Shown in pieces: positions 36,542 to 44,683 of a stretch of DNA of 64,000 bases. The notes beneath the pieces are model-generated. The model searched no databases. It saw only the letters and a program-made list of their open reading frames with translations, and was not told the DNA's origin. A program made the position numbers and the translations under genes. Origin of the DNA: CAZLYK01 sp964563495 (GTDB lineage: Bacteria > Acidobacteriota > Blastocatellia > RBC074). How positions within the stretch are numbered: the first letter of the stretch is position 1; the number at the start of each line of letters is the position of its first letter. Location of the stretch: the NCBI GenBank assembly GCA_964563495.1, contig CAZLYK010000008.1, forward strand, positions 1 to 64,000, in the 5' to 3' direction.

Positions 36542-38452
36542 TCTGATTGTCGGGCGCTTCATGACATATTTTTCAATCCAGGCGAATTCTCGTCGAATTT
36601 TATCCAATTGATAACCGGGTAGAGTCAAGCTGTGTCCCTGGTCAGGGTAGATCACCAGTTGAGTCTTGACGCCGAGGCGTTTGAGCGTCCGATAGGCCTC
36701 TTGCGACTGACCCAGAGGGACGCGCTCATCTTTTTCACCATGAAAGATGAGGGTCGGGGTGGCGCCCCAATCAGAGACCGCATTCGACAATCCCGCGCCG
36801 TATACCGCGCATTTAAACCGGCCGGCGTGAACGATCATCCAGGCGCTCAGATAACCGCCGTAGCTCCAGCCGGCGACGGCCAACCTGTTTGAGTCAGCAA
36901 TCCCGATTTTGACCAAATGATCGATCCCGCTCAGGACATCTTGATGATCGAGTTTGCCCGTGAGCTTCGCGTTGGCTTGCGCGAATGACGCGCCGTAATT
37001 GGACGAGCCGCGAAAATTGGGCATGAAGACGGCATAGCCATTCGCCGCATAGATCTGCGGAAAGGCGCTCCAGGCAGCGTTGAAACCTTTGGTATAGGCC
37101 TGCTCGGGGCCGCCGTGGAGATATGTCAGGAGCGGGTAGCTCTTGCCGGTTCGATAGCCGACTGGATAGACGACAATCCCTTCGATCTCGGTTCCGTCAT
37201 TCGACCTCCATTTGATCGATTCGACCTGTCCGAGAGCCAGTGATTCGACCTGTGGATTGAGGCGCGTCAGCAGAACCGGGATCATATTGCGCGCGCTGAG
37301 CAGGACAACCTCGCCCGCCATGCGGGGGTTCTCGTGGACATATGCCAGGTTCATGCCGTCGAGGGTCATCGAAAAGCCGGTGGTCACGCCTTCATCGCGA
37401 GTCATGGCCATCGGCGTCTGGTCGAAGAGGCCGATCGTAAAGATCCGCGCGTTGACGCCAACTCCGGCCAGCAGGATCAACCGGCGGCTGTCGATCACCC
37501 AGCGATAAGCGCTGATGTAACCGTCAAAACGGCGTCCGAGCACTTGCGGTCCGCCGCCGGTCAGTGGGACCAGATGAATTCGCAGCGGGCCGGTATTGAC
37601 GTCGCCGTCAGCGTGCGCGAGAAAAGATATCCAGCGACCATCGGGTGAAAATCGCGGCTCGGATTCCTCTCCGTTTCCGTTCGTGATCTGTCTCGATCGG
37701 GCTGTCTCGTATGGGGCGTTCTTGAGATCTGTCTGGGTGATGAAGACCTCTGTCGTCGGGTTTTCCGTCTGTTTTGGCGTGGTGCGCGCAGTAAAGACGA
37801 TCTGCGCGCCGTCGGGCGACCAATTGAAGGAAGTGATCTGACGATCGCCTTTGGTCAGCTGTCTGATCTGCTGAGTGGCGATCTCGACAATCCACAACTG
37901 GGCATACCGGTCATCCTCATCGACGACGATCGGAAGCCTGGTATCTGATCCCTGCTCCGGCGGCTCTTCAGCGATAAAAGCGATAAATCTGCCGTCGGGC
38001 GACCAATCGAAATCCTGAACCGGGGTCTTGTGCGAGGTCAGCTGGACCGGCTCTCCGGCCTGCGGGTTGACCAGAAAGATCTGCGCCCGCGAGGACGATG
38101 GCACGGGATTACCCGAGGCCTCGCTTCCCCGCTCCGATAGAAAGGCGAGCCGGCGCCCGTCCGGCCCCCAACGTGGGTGATCGTCGCGTTTCGAGTGAAC
38201 GGTCAGGCGCACCGAGGGCTCGCGCGTGTCGTATGCCAGCCAGATGTCAGAATTGAGGCGATCGTTTTCGCGATCCCACGATGTGACGACAAAAGCTACC
38301 CGGCGACCGTCGGGCGACATTTGCGCATCGCTCGCGCGATTGATCGAAACCACGTCCTCAGGCGTCATCGGTCGCCTGGCCTGAGCCGCCGCTGAATCGG
38401 CCGAGACGAGCACTGTCAAAAAAACCAGAATATAAAAAAATCGGATGATCAC
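36497..38452 (-). CDS. Secreted S9-family prolyl oligopeptidase-like peptidase
   Basis: A 651-residue exported serine peptidase: signal peptide, a WD40-like (PD40) propeller with repeated SPDGRxIAF blades (about 40-380), then an alpha/beta-hydrolase domain. Nucleophile in GWSYGGYLS, Asp in HGEKDERVPL and His in YPDQGHSLTL. It likely removes dipeptides or cleaves short proline-containing peptides. Start is GTG at 38452, preceded by GGAAAAAG. The C-terminal NSTGLTGYVQVLTR is encoded by the palindromic repeat because the usual TAG there is mutated. Confidence 0.9.
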   Translation of the reverse strand: MIIRFFYILVFLTVLVSADSAAAQARRPMTPEDVVSINRASDAQMSPDGRRVAFVVTSWDRENDRLNSDIWLAYDTREPSVRLTVHSKRDDHPRWGPDGRRLAFLSERGSEASGNPVPSSSRAQIFLVNPQAGEPVQLTSHKTPVQDFDWSPDGRFIAFIAEEPPEQGSDTRLPIVVDEDDRYAQLWIVEIATQQIRQLTKGDRQITSFNWSPDGAQIVFTARTTPKQTENPTTEVFITQTDLKNAPYETARSRQITNGNGEESEPRFSPDGRWISFLAHADGDVNTGPLRIHLVPLTGGGPQVLGRRFDGYISAYRWVIDSRRLILLAGVGVNARIFTIGLFDQTPMAMTRDEGVTTGFSMTLDGMNLAYVHENPRMAGEVVLLSARNMIPVLLTRLNPQVESLALGQVESIKWRSNDGTEIEGIVVYPVGYRTGKSYPLLTYLHGGPEQAYTKGFNAAWSAFPQIYAANGYAVFMPNFRGSSNYGASFAQANAKLTGKLDHQDVLSGIDHLVKIGIADSNRLAVAGWSYGGYLSAWMIVHAGRFKCAVYGAGLSNAVSDWGATPTLIFHGEKDERVPLGQSQEAYRTLKRLGVKTQLVIYPDQGHSLTLPGYQLDKIRREFAWIEKYVMKRPTIRNSTGLTGYVQVLTR

Positions 38453-38487
38453 CTTTTTCCTCTTTCGGTTTGGAGTACGAATTCATG

Positions 38488-38574
38488 AATAGACAGGATT
38501 GACAGGATTTGTCCAGGATTTTACCGGATATTATCTTGTCTCATCATGCAATAATCTTGTTTATCCTGTCTATT
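38488..38574. repeat. CAGGATT palindrome, copy 21
   Basis: Complete copy in the divergent spacer between the two S9 peptidase genes, so it is not acting as a simple terminator for either flanking gene here. Confidence 0.9.
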
Positions 38575-38671
38575 CATTGCTTGATCGGCATTAACAGTGA
38601 GGCTATGATGCAGCGACTTTTTGTTCCCATCTCCCGGCATTGCTAAAGAGTCGTAATTCAAGGAGACAACC

Positions 38672-40768
38672 ATGAAGAGACTGGCGATTTCTCTCATTCT
38701 CTTACTGAGCTTTTTTGTCTTGGCGCCTGATCTCAACGGCAGGGCAGCCGGCGAACGGCGAATGACCATCGAAGAGTCTCTGGCGCTCAAACAGGTAGGG
38801 CCTCCGCAACTCTCGCCCGATGGCTCGCGAGTCGCCTACACCCTGAGCGAGTGGGACAGGAAAGAGAATCGCCGGTTTTCCCATATCTGGCTGGTTTCGG
38901 CCGAAGGCGGGCGATCGATCAAACTGACCAATGGTGAAAAGGGAGAATCTTCGCCGCAATGGTCGCCCGATAGCGCTCGGATAGCCTTCCTCGCAGACCG
39001 CGACAAAGGCACGCAGATCTGGATCATCCCGGCCGACGGCGGCGAGGCGGAAAAACTGACCTCCGAAGAGAACAATATCCAATCTTTCCGCTGGGCTCCC
39101 GATGGAAAATCCGTAGCCTTCGTCACGCGCGATACGCCGAAGGACAAGGCCGAACGCGAGAAGAAAAAGAAGGAGAAGTTCGACACGATAGTCGTCGACT
39201 CGGATTTCAGCTATTCGCATCTCTGGACGATCAGTCTTGAAACGAGAACGAAGAAGCGGATCACCGAAGGCAATTTCAGCGTGAGCAGCCCGCAGTGGTC
39301 TCCGGACGGCAAACAGATCGCCTTCGTCTACTCGCGCGCCGGCGCACAGGAAAGCTCCTTTACAGACATTTCGGAAGATCGCAACACCGACATCTACGTC
39401 ATTTCGGCCGGCGGCGGAACACCCAGGCAAGTGACCGACAACCCGTCACCCGATAACAATCCGCAATGGTCGCCCGACGGGCAGAAGATCGCTTACGTCG
39501 CCAATACCGAACCCGTATCCTGGGCGGCCAAAAACGATATCATGCTGATCTCCTCCAACGGCGGTCCGCCGCGTAATCTGACAGCCGGTTTCTTCGAATC
39601 GGCCGGCTCGAACATGGAATGGGCGCCGGACGGCAAAACGATCTTTTTTGTTGGGGGGATCGGCCTTCACTCCCATATCCTCAAAGTCGAGACCGATAGC
39701 GGCCAAGTCACTCAATTGACGCGTGAAGACCGGATTTACGGCGACTTTGACATCGCAGGTCGCCCGGCGGTCCCGTCCATTACCCCGCCTTTCAACCCGA
39801 ATCAGCCGGCCTACACTCCGAACTGGAAGATCGCTTATACAGTCAGCGACAACCTGACGCCCGAAGATATCTGGGTCGGCCCGCTCCAAAAGTTCGGCGA
39901 AGCCAGAAAGATCACCTGGATAAATCCGGAGGTTAAAGACTTCACCCTGCCCGAAACCACGATCGTTAAATGGAAGGGGCCGGACAATTTCGAGATCGAG
40001 GGGCTGCTGATCAAACCGCTCGGCTACCAGGCAGGCAACCGCTACCCGCTTGTGCTCATGATTCACGGTGGTCCTTACGGCCGGTTCATCAACGGGTTCA
40101 ACAGCCGCGCGCAGGTCTTCGCGACGTACGGTTACGCCGTGCTCATGCCCAATCCGCGCGGATCAACCGGCTACGGCAACAAGTTTACGACCGCGAACGT
40201 GGGCAATTGGGGCGGCCATGATTTCAAGGACATCATGGCCGGAGTCGATCACCTGGTTGCCAATGGCGTGGCGGATCCGGACAAACTCGTCGTCATGGGC
40301 GGCAGCTACGGCGGCTTTATGACCTTCTGGACGATCACCCAAACCGATCGCTTTAAGGCTGCCATCGGTCACGCGGGCATCAGCGACTGGTACAGCTTTC
40401 ACGGCCAGAGCGACATCCCGGGACTGATCGAATATGGTTTCGCCGGACAACCGTGGACGTCGACCGAGACGTACCGCAAGTGGTCACCCATGACTTATGT
40501 CGATCGCGTCAAGACTCCGATCCTGATCACTCACGGCGAGCAGGACCTGAGAGTGCCGATCGCACAGGCCGAGCAGTACTATCGCGCACTCAGAAAACGC
40601 GGCGTCGAAACAGTCTTTTTACGCTATCCTCGCGAGGGCCACGGCATCCAGGAACCCAATCACGTGATCGATCTGGTCGGACGACAGATCGAATGGTTCG
40701 ATTCTCACCTCGGCATCAAACGTGAAAAACCGGCCGAGGCAAAAGCGGTGAGCAGCATTAGCCAGTAA
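38672..40768 (+). CDS. Secreted S9-family acylaminoacyl/dipeptidyl peptidase
   Basis: A 698-residue exported serine peptidase with signal peptide (about 1-25), PD40 propeller blades (LSPDGSRVAY, WSPDSARIAF, WAPDGKSVAF, WSPDGKQIAF, WSPDGQKIAY) and a catalytic domain with GGSYGGFMT (Ser), HGEQDLRVPI (Asp) and YPREGHGIQE (His). GGAG precedes the ATG. It is divergent from the other S9 peptidase and probably a related but not recent duplicate. The TAA stop overlaps the next repeat copy by two bases. Confidence 0.93.
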   Translation: MKRLAISLILLLSFFVLAPDLNGRAAGERRMTIEESLALKQVGPPQLSPDGSRVAYTLSEWDRKENRRFSHIWLVSAEGGRSIKLTNGEKGESSPQWSPDSARIAFLADRDKGTQIWIIPADGGEAEKLTSEENNIQSFRWAPDGKSVAFVTRDTPKDKAEREKKKKEKFDTIVVDSDFSYSHLWTISLETRTKKRITEGNFSVSSPQWSPDGKQIAFVYSRAGAQESSFTDISEDRNTDIYVISAGGGTPRQVTDNPSPDNNPQWSPDGQKIAYVANTEPVSWAAKNDIMLISSNGGPPRNLTAGFFESAGSNMEWAPDGKTIFFVGGIGLHSHILKVETDSGQVTQLTREDRIYGDFDIAGRPAVPSITPPFNPNQPAYTPNWKIAYTVSDNLTPEDIWVGPLQKFGEARKITWINPEVKDFTLPETTIVKWKGPDNFEIEGLLIKPLGYQAGNRYPLVLMIHGGPYGRFINGFNSRAQVFATYGYAVLMPNPRGSTGYGNKFTTANVGNWGGHDFKDIMAGVDHLVANGVADPDKLVVMGGSYGGFMTFWTITQTDRFKAAIGHAGISDWYSFHGQSDIPGLIEYGFAGQPWTSTETYRKWSPMTYVDRVKTPILITHGEQDLRVPIAQAEQYYRALRKRGVETVFLRYPREGHGIQEPNHVIDLVGRQIEWFDSHLGIKREKPAEAKAVSSISQ

Positions 40769-40853
40769 TAGACAGGATTGACAAGATTTGTGCAGGATTA
40801 AACAAGATTTGATCCTGTCACATCCTGCACAAATCTTGTCGATCCTGTCTATT
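40767..40853. repeat. CAGGATT palindrome, copy 22
   Basis: Complete copy between the S9 peptidase and aquaporin genes; it overlaps the TAA stop and ends 12 nt before the next ATG. Confidence 0.95.
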
Positions 40854-40865
40854 TTTCTTCCAAAC

Positions 40866-41627
40866 ATGAAACTTGAACAACTTAAGCGTGAAATCCTGGC
40901 CGAATTTCTCGGCACTTTCGTCCTGATCGCTTTTGGCGCGGGAGTAGTCGCGCAATTCCTCCTCGGCAAAGGTCAGAACGGAACATATCTCTCAATCAAC
41001 CTGGCCTGGGGATTTGCCGTGACCATGGGCATCTATGTCGCCGGCGGCGTGACCGGGGCGCACCTCAACCCGGCGGTGACGCTGGCCCTGGCCGTCCGCA
41101 GAGATTTCCCCTGGGCAAAACTACTGCCTTATTGGCTGGCGCAACTGGCGGGAGCTTTTGCCGGGGCGGCGCTGGTCTTGATCGTCTATCGCGAGGCCTT
41201 TAACGCCTTCGACGGCGGGGTGAGAACCATGGCGACGGCCGGCATCTTCGCCACTTACCCTCAGGGTTACCTTTCACACGTCGGCGGATTGATCGATCAG
41301 ATTGTCGGAACCGCCCTGCTCATGCTCGTGATCATGGCGATTGGAGATACTCGCAACAATCCGGCGGGAATCCTCGGCCCGGTCGTGGTCGGGTTTCTCG
41401 TTTGTGTGATCGGGATGTCTTTCGGACTCAATGCGGGTTACGCAATCAACCCGGCGCGCGATCTGGGGCCGCGCTTGTTGACCGCCGTGGCCGGCTGGGG
41501 AACTGAAGTTTTTCGCGCCGGGAATTTCTGGTTCTGGGTTCCGATCATCGGCCCCCTCATCGGCGGGCCGCTCGGCGCCTACGTCTACGACCTTTTCATC
41601 GGCAACTTTTTAAATAGACAGGATTGA
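40866..41627 (+). CDS. Aquaglyceroporin (MIP family)
   Basis: A 253-residue channel with six membrane helices and the two half-helix motifs HLNPAVTLA and AINPARDLGPR. Asp after the second NPAR is characteristic of glycerol-conducting members, so glycerol facilitation is likely. There is no clear Shine-Dalgarno sequence before the ATG at 40866. The final NRQD and TGA stop are encoded by the repeat that follows. Confidence 0.93.
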   Translation: MKLEQLKREILAEFLGTFVLIAFGAGVVAQFLLGKGQNGTYLSINLAWGFAVTMGIYVAGGVTGAHLNPAVTLALAVRRDFPWAKLLPYWLAQLAGAFAGAALVLIVYREAFNAFDGGVRTMATAGIFATYPQGYLSHVGGLIDQIVGTALLMLVIMAIGDTRNNPAGILGPVVVGFLVCVIGMSFGLNAGYAINPARDLGPRLLTAVAGWGTEVFRAGNFWFWVPIIGPLIGGPLGAYVYDLFIGNFLNRQD

Positions 41628-41750
41628 CAGGATTTTTCCAGGATTAAACAAGATTACGATGGGGAAAAAAGTTTTTGATTAACACCAAAAACTTTTTTCC
41701 CCATCGTAATCTTGTTTAATCCTGGAAAAATCCTGTCAATCCTGTCTATT
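41613..41750. repeat. CAGGATT palindrome, copy 23 (perfect 64-bp arms)
   Basis: The most perfect copy: two 64-bp arms are exact reverse complements around a 10-bp centre, GATTAACACC. It lies between convergent genes and supplies the stop codons of both (TGA of the aquaporin, TAG of the TonB-like protein). Confidence 0.98.
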
Positions 41751-42693
41751 TTTCCATGGACTTGGCGAGGGTATCGGAGGCGGTCTGGCGCGGTACGCTG
41801 ATCACCGCCTGCACTCTCTGTCCGGTGCGCGTGACCTTGAGATTATTGAGCATGACCATCGCCGCCGGATCGCCGGATTTCTTGATCCTGGCGAAGAGGA
41901 GGGCGGTGTTGGCGAGGTCGACGATCGCGCGCGCTTCCTGATCGCTGCCCGTAAACCCGGTGACATTGAGCTGGGCGATCTGATCAATATCCAGAACCAT
42001 ACTGAGCGATGTCAGGTTGCTTAACGGACCCAGAGCCCGGCTCTCGCTCACTGCGGCCAGGATTGCCAGCGCGGCCTGATCGATCTGATCGACTCCTGAG
42101 GGAATAATTATGCGGTAATTCGTCAGGGTCCCATCCGGGTTGATGCTGCCCGAGACGCCAACTTTCAGCTTGCCCTCGGGGATGACCAGTATCCCAGCCT
42201 TCTTGGCCTGGTAAAGACGTTGGATCTGATCCTTGATCGGAGCGGTATTGATCTTGCCGAACCCGCCCGGGTATCCGTCATTCTTCGGCGCCGGCTTGGG
42301 TTCGGCCCTGGCCAGTTGATCGGCTTTGGCCTTCTCTTCCGCCGCTTTCTGCTCGGCTTCGCGCCTGGCGATCTCTTCTTGCCGGCGGCGACGCCCGGCC
42401 TCCAGGCGCGCCCGCTTCTCATCTTCCTTCTTGATCTCTTCGAGCGACTTCGTCTTTTCCGGCGGGCGAAAACCTATATAACCCGGCGGATAGCTCAGGC
42501 GCTTGGAGAAATCGATCAGAATCGTGCGGTCGTACTCTTCGTCTACGTACTCGATGCCACTATACCCCAGGGCGATTCGAATCACCGGGGCCATGCGCAC
42601 GATCACCAATATCCCGGCGTGCAACGCCAGAGACAAAAACAGCCCGAGCATCAATCCTCGCCATCTTTTGGGATATTCAATCAGTTTTATCAT
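41746..42693 (-). CDS. TonB-like energy transducer / envelope protein
   Basis: A 315-residue protein with one N-terminal membrane segment (about 15-36), a long charged coiled-coil rich in Glu/Arg/Lys (about 85-140), a short Pro/Gly linker and a TonB/TolA-like C-terminal domain (VSGSINPDGTLTNYRIIIPSGVDQIDQAALAIL, given only as landmark region about 190-250). No TonB box partner or ExbBD is visible. Its ATG overlaps the stop of the upstream TPR gene by one base (TGATG), so they form an operon. The TAG stop is from the repeat. Confidence 0.78.
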   Translation of the reverse strand: MIKLIEYPKRWRGLMLGLFLSLALHAGILVIVRMAPVIRIALGYSGIEYVDEEYDRTILIDFSKRLSYPPGYIGFRPPEKTKSLEEIKKEDEKRARLEAGRRRRQEEIARREAEQKAAEEKAKADQLARAEPKPAPKNDGYPGGFGKINTAPIKDQIQRLYQAKKAGILVIPEGKLKVGVSGSINPDGTLTNYRIIIPSGVDQIDQAALAILAAVSESRALGPLSNLTSLSMVLDIDQIAQLNVTGFTGSDQEARAIVDLANTALLFARIKKSGDPAAMVMLNNLKVTRTGQRVQAVISVPRQTASDTLAKSMEK

Positions 42694-44360
42694 CAGCGTC
42701 CTGTTTCGATCTGCTGTTTGAGGGAAATGGCTTCCCGGTTCTGGGGGTCGATCTCGAGCGCCTGCTTCGAGTGGGCGAGGGCCAGAGCGCGATCGCCGCG
42801 GGCGAGGTAGAGGCGGCCAAGCGTGATATGGGCTTCGATCAGCCGCGGGTTCCACGAGACGGCGGACTGCAAGGCGCTGATCGCACCCTCCGCCTCCCCT
42901 TTACGGATCAGAACCGTGCCTCGCAAATAATGGGCCTCGGCATTGGTCGCATCAACCGAAAGCACGCTCTGCAGCTCGTTTACCGCTTCGAAATCCTGGT
43001 TGTTCGCAATCATCTGGCGCGCCCGGTCAAGACTCTGTCTGAGAGAGATCTGTTGGGCCGTGGGCTGGTTCGGGTTGACCTGCTGCTGCCGCTCGATCTT
43101 GTAGAAATCCGCCCGATTCAGCTCCGGCTTCAACCTGACAAGCAACGGGATGCGATCCGGCGCGACCACCCATCTGGCGTAATTTTCGAGGTAGCGTTTT
43201 GCCTCGTTATCGGCCTGAGCCGCCTCGGCCTGGTTGCCGGCCGCCGAGAGGCATTTGGCGAGGATGAAAAACGCCTCGCCGTCGCGCGGATTCGATTTGA
43301 CGGCCGCCTGCAAATGCTGGACGGCGTCCGAATAATTTTGATTGCGCCAGAGCGCATAACCGAAGTTGAAGCGATAGACCGAATCGTTAGGGCTGTTGGC
43401 CACGGCGCGCCTGAGCAGAAGGAGCGCATTTGCATTGTCTCCCTTGGCCAGCAAAGCCGCGCCGGCATTGTTGAAAACCTCGAGCAGGGGCACGGTTTCA
43501 GCCAGTTTTCCGAATGCCGCAGCCGATTCGTTGAAGTCGGCGTAACGGTAGGTCGAGAGCCCCAGAAAGAAGAGCGCCTCGGTGAAATTCGGATCATCCT
43601 TCCCCAGCTCTCTAAAGAGTTTGGCGGCTTCGCCGTAATTCGACTGCCGATAATTGACCAGCCCCAATTGGTAGATCGCCTGTGCGTAATGCCCCGCCCC
43701 GGCGGCGTCGTATTCCTGAATCGCCCGCTTCAAAAAGGATTCGCGCAGCTTGGCGTCCTGCGTCTGAATCCCCTTGACGAAGCTCTGATAGGCTCGCGGC
43801 GGAACGGTCGTCGCTTTGCGCACCATCTGGTCCTTCGAATAAGGCAGCGATGGGTTGCGCAGATAAAGAATGTTCCAGGCCAGTTGTCCCTGCATCTGCT
43901 GCAGATCGGCGAGTGGCCCGCTGAAATTGAAGACCCGGTTGCCGACCAGACGGCCTTCACGCGTCTCGATCAACCTGGCGTTGATCGCGATCGTCGTGTT
44001 CTCTTTATCGGTGCCGATGTCGAATTCACCGATCAGCGCCAGATTGGCCTGAGCGTTATCGGCGACGCGGATCATGGCCGCCCGCGTCAGAATATCATTC
44101 GGACTCAATCGCAGCTTTTCGAACGCCAGATTTCGCTCATCCGGGCTGATCACCGTTATCCCCGGCACATCCAGCACATCGGCGATCAGAATCGCAAAGC
44201 TCTCGCGAATCCAATTGTATTCGCCCATCTGCGAACGATTCTCGAACGGCATAACAATAATCGTGTCCGCCGCCATCGCTCTGATCGAGCTGAAAAGCAA
44301 TGTCACGCCCATCAAGACTACGGCGCTTATTCCGGTCAATCCTCTGAAAATCTTGTTCAT
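42693..44360 (-). CDS. Exported TPR-repeat protein
   Basis: A 555-residue protein: signal peptide (MNKIFRGLTGISAVVLMGV to about residue 32), a CsgG/TolB-like beta domain (about 33-170; VMPFENRS motif), then many tetratricopeptide repeats to the end. It probably organises envelope protein complexes with the coupled TonB-like protein. The start codon ATG at 44360 and the first ten residues are formed by a copy of the dispersed repeat (frame IDRxxxIFxGL). A longer in-frame start at 44405 is possible but would have a poorer signal peptide and no ribosome site. Confidence 0.8.
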   Translation of the reverse strand: MNKIFRGLTGISAVVLMGVTLLFSSIRAMAADTIIVMPFENRSQMGEYNWIRESFAILIADVLDVPGITVISPDERNLAFEKLRLSPNDILTRAAMIRVADNAQANLALIGEFDIGTDKENTTIAINARLIETREGRLVGNRVFNFSGPLADLQQMQGQLAWNILYLRNPSLPYSKDQMVRKATTVPPRAYQSFVKGIQTQDAKLRESFLKRAIQEYDAAGAGHYAQAIYQLGLVNYRQSNYGEAAKLFRELGKDDPNFTEALFFLGLSTYRYADFNESAAAFGKLAETVPLLEVFNNAGAALLAKGDNANALLLLRRAVANSPNDSVYRFNFGYALWRNQNYSDAVQHLQAAVKSNPRDGEAFFILAKCLSAAGNQAEAAQADNEAKRYLENYARWVVAPDRIPLLVRLKPELNRADFYKIERQQQVNPNQPTAQQISLRQSLDRARQMIANNQDFEAVNELQSVLSVDATNAEAHYLRGTVLIRKGEAEGAISALQSAVSWNPRLIEAHITLGRLYLARGDRALALAHSKQALEIDPQNREAISLKQQIETGR

Positions 44361-44370
44361 CCTGTCTATT
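44334..44370. repeat. CAGGATT element, half copy 24 inside a coding start
   Basis: Reverse complement reads AATAGACAGGATGAACAAG..., one substitution away from the consensus ATTGACAGG, which creates the ATG used for the TPR protein. The half copy encodes the signal-peptide n-region MNKIFRGLTG. Confidence 0.85.
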
Positions 44371-44464
44371 AAATAATCCTTAAATCGGGCAATAGATATC
44401 ATCAATCAATCACAAAGCAAGACAGGACAGTTTAACAGACGCCGCAAAATCAGATCAATGGGTG

Positions 44465-44493
44465 TTGACGAAACAGTGGCTGACCGGTATGAT
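44465..44493 (+). promoter_or_regulatory. Sigma-70-type promoter of tRNA-Glu
   Basis: TTGACG at 44465-44470 and TATGAT at 44488-44493 are separated by exactly 17 bp and lie 26 nt upstream of the tRNA 5' end, a textbook arrangement. Confidence 0.85.
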
Positions 44494-44519
44494 CGGCGCT
44501 TCGCTCAGCCTGAGCATGC

Positions 44520-44597
44520 GTCCCGTTCGTCTAGCCCGGTCTAGGACACCGCCCTTTCACGGCGGCAACAGGGGTTCGAATCCCCTACGGGACGCCA
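44520..44597 (+). tRNA. tRNA-Glu (anticodon TTC), CCA encoded
   Basis: Acceptor stem GTCCCGT pairs with ACGGGAC; the anticodon loop in CCGCCCTTTCACGGCGG carries TTC, and the T arm AGGGGTTCGAATCCCCT is perfect. Discriminator G is followed by CCA at 44595-44597. A well-placed promoter lies upstream. The tRNA is next to the left edge of the repeat-poor accessory block, which makes it a candidate integration site, though no attachment repeat was found. Confidence 0.97.
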
Positions 44598-44615
44598 TAT
44601 CTTCCAGAGTAAAAA

Positions 44616-44660
44616 AATAGACAGGATCGACAAGACATAATCTTGTCGATCCTGTCTATT
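44616..44660. repeat. CAGGATT palindrome, copy 25 (minimal perfect hairpin)
   Basis: Shortest complete copy: two perfect 20-bp arms AATAGACAGGATCGACAAGA around CATAA. It follows the tRNA by 18 nt and could form the 3' hairpin of its transcript, but no T-run follows. Confidence 0.95.
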
Positions 44661-44683
44661 ACGGCGTCCCGCCGCTCGTCAGA

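Larger units (their letters stand above)
44361..44683. other. Spacer holding tRNA-Glu
   Basis: Between the TPR gene and the S8 protease gene. It contains a tRNA promoter, tRNA-Glu and one short palindromic repeat; nothing else is recognised. Confidence 0.8.

Noticed and set aside
42771..44372. Long antisense open frame opposite the TPR protein (about 530 codons)
   Set aside because: GC-rich coding strands produce such shadows; the minus-strand TPR frame has domain structure, signal peptide and operon context, the antisense frame has none.
44616..44660. Classical rho-independent terminator of the tRNA
   Set aside because: The perfect hairpin is there but the T-run is missing, and the same element occurs between divergent genes; kept as repeat only.
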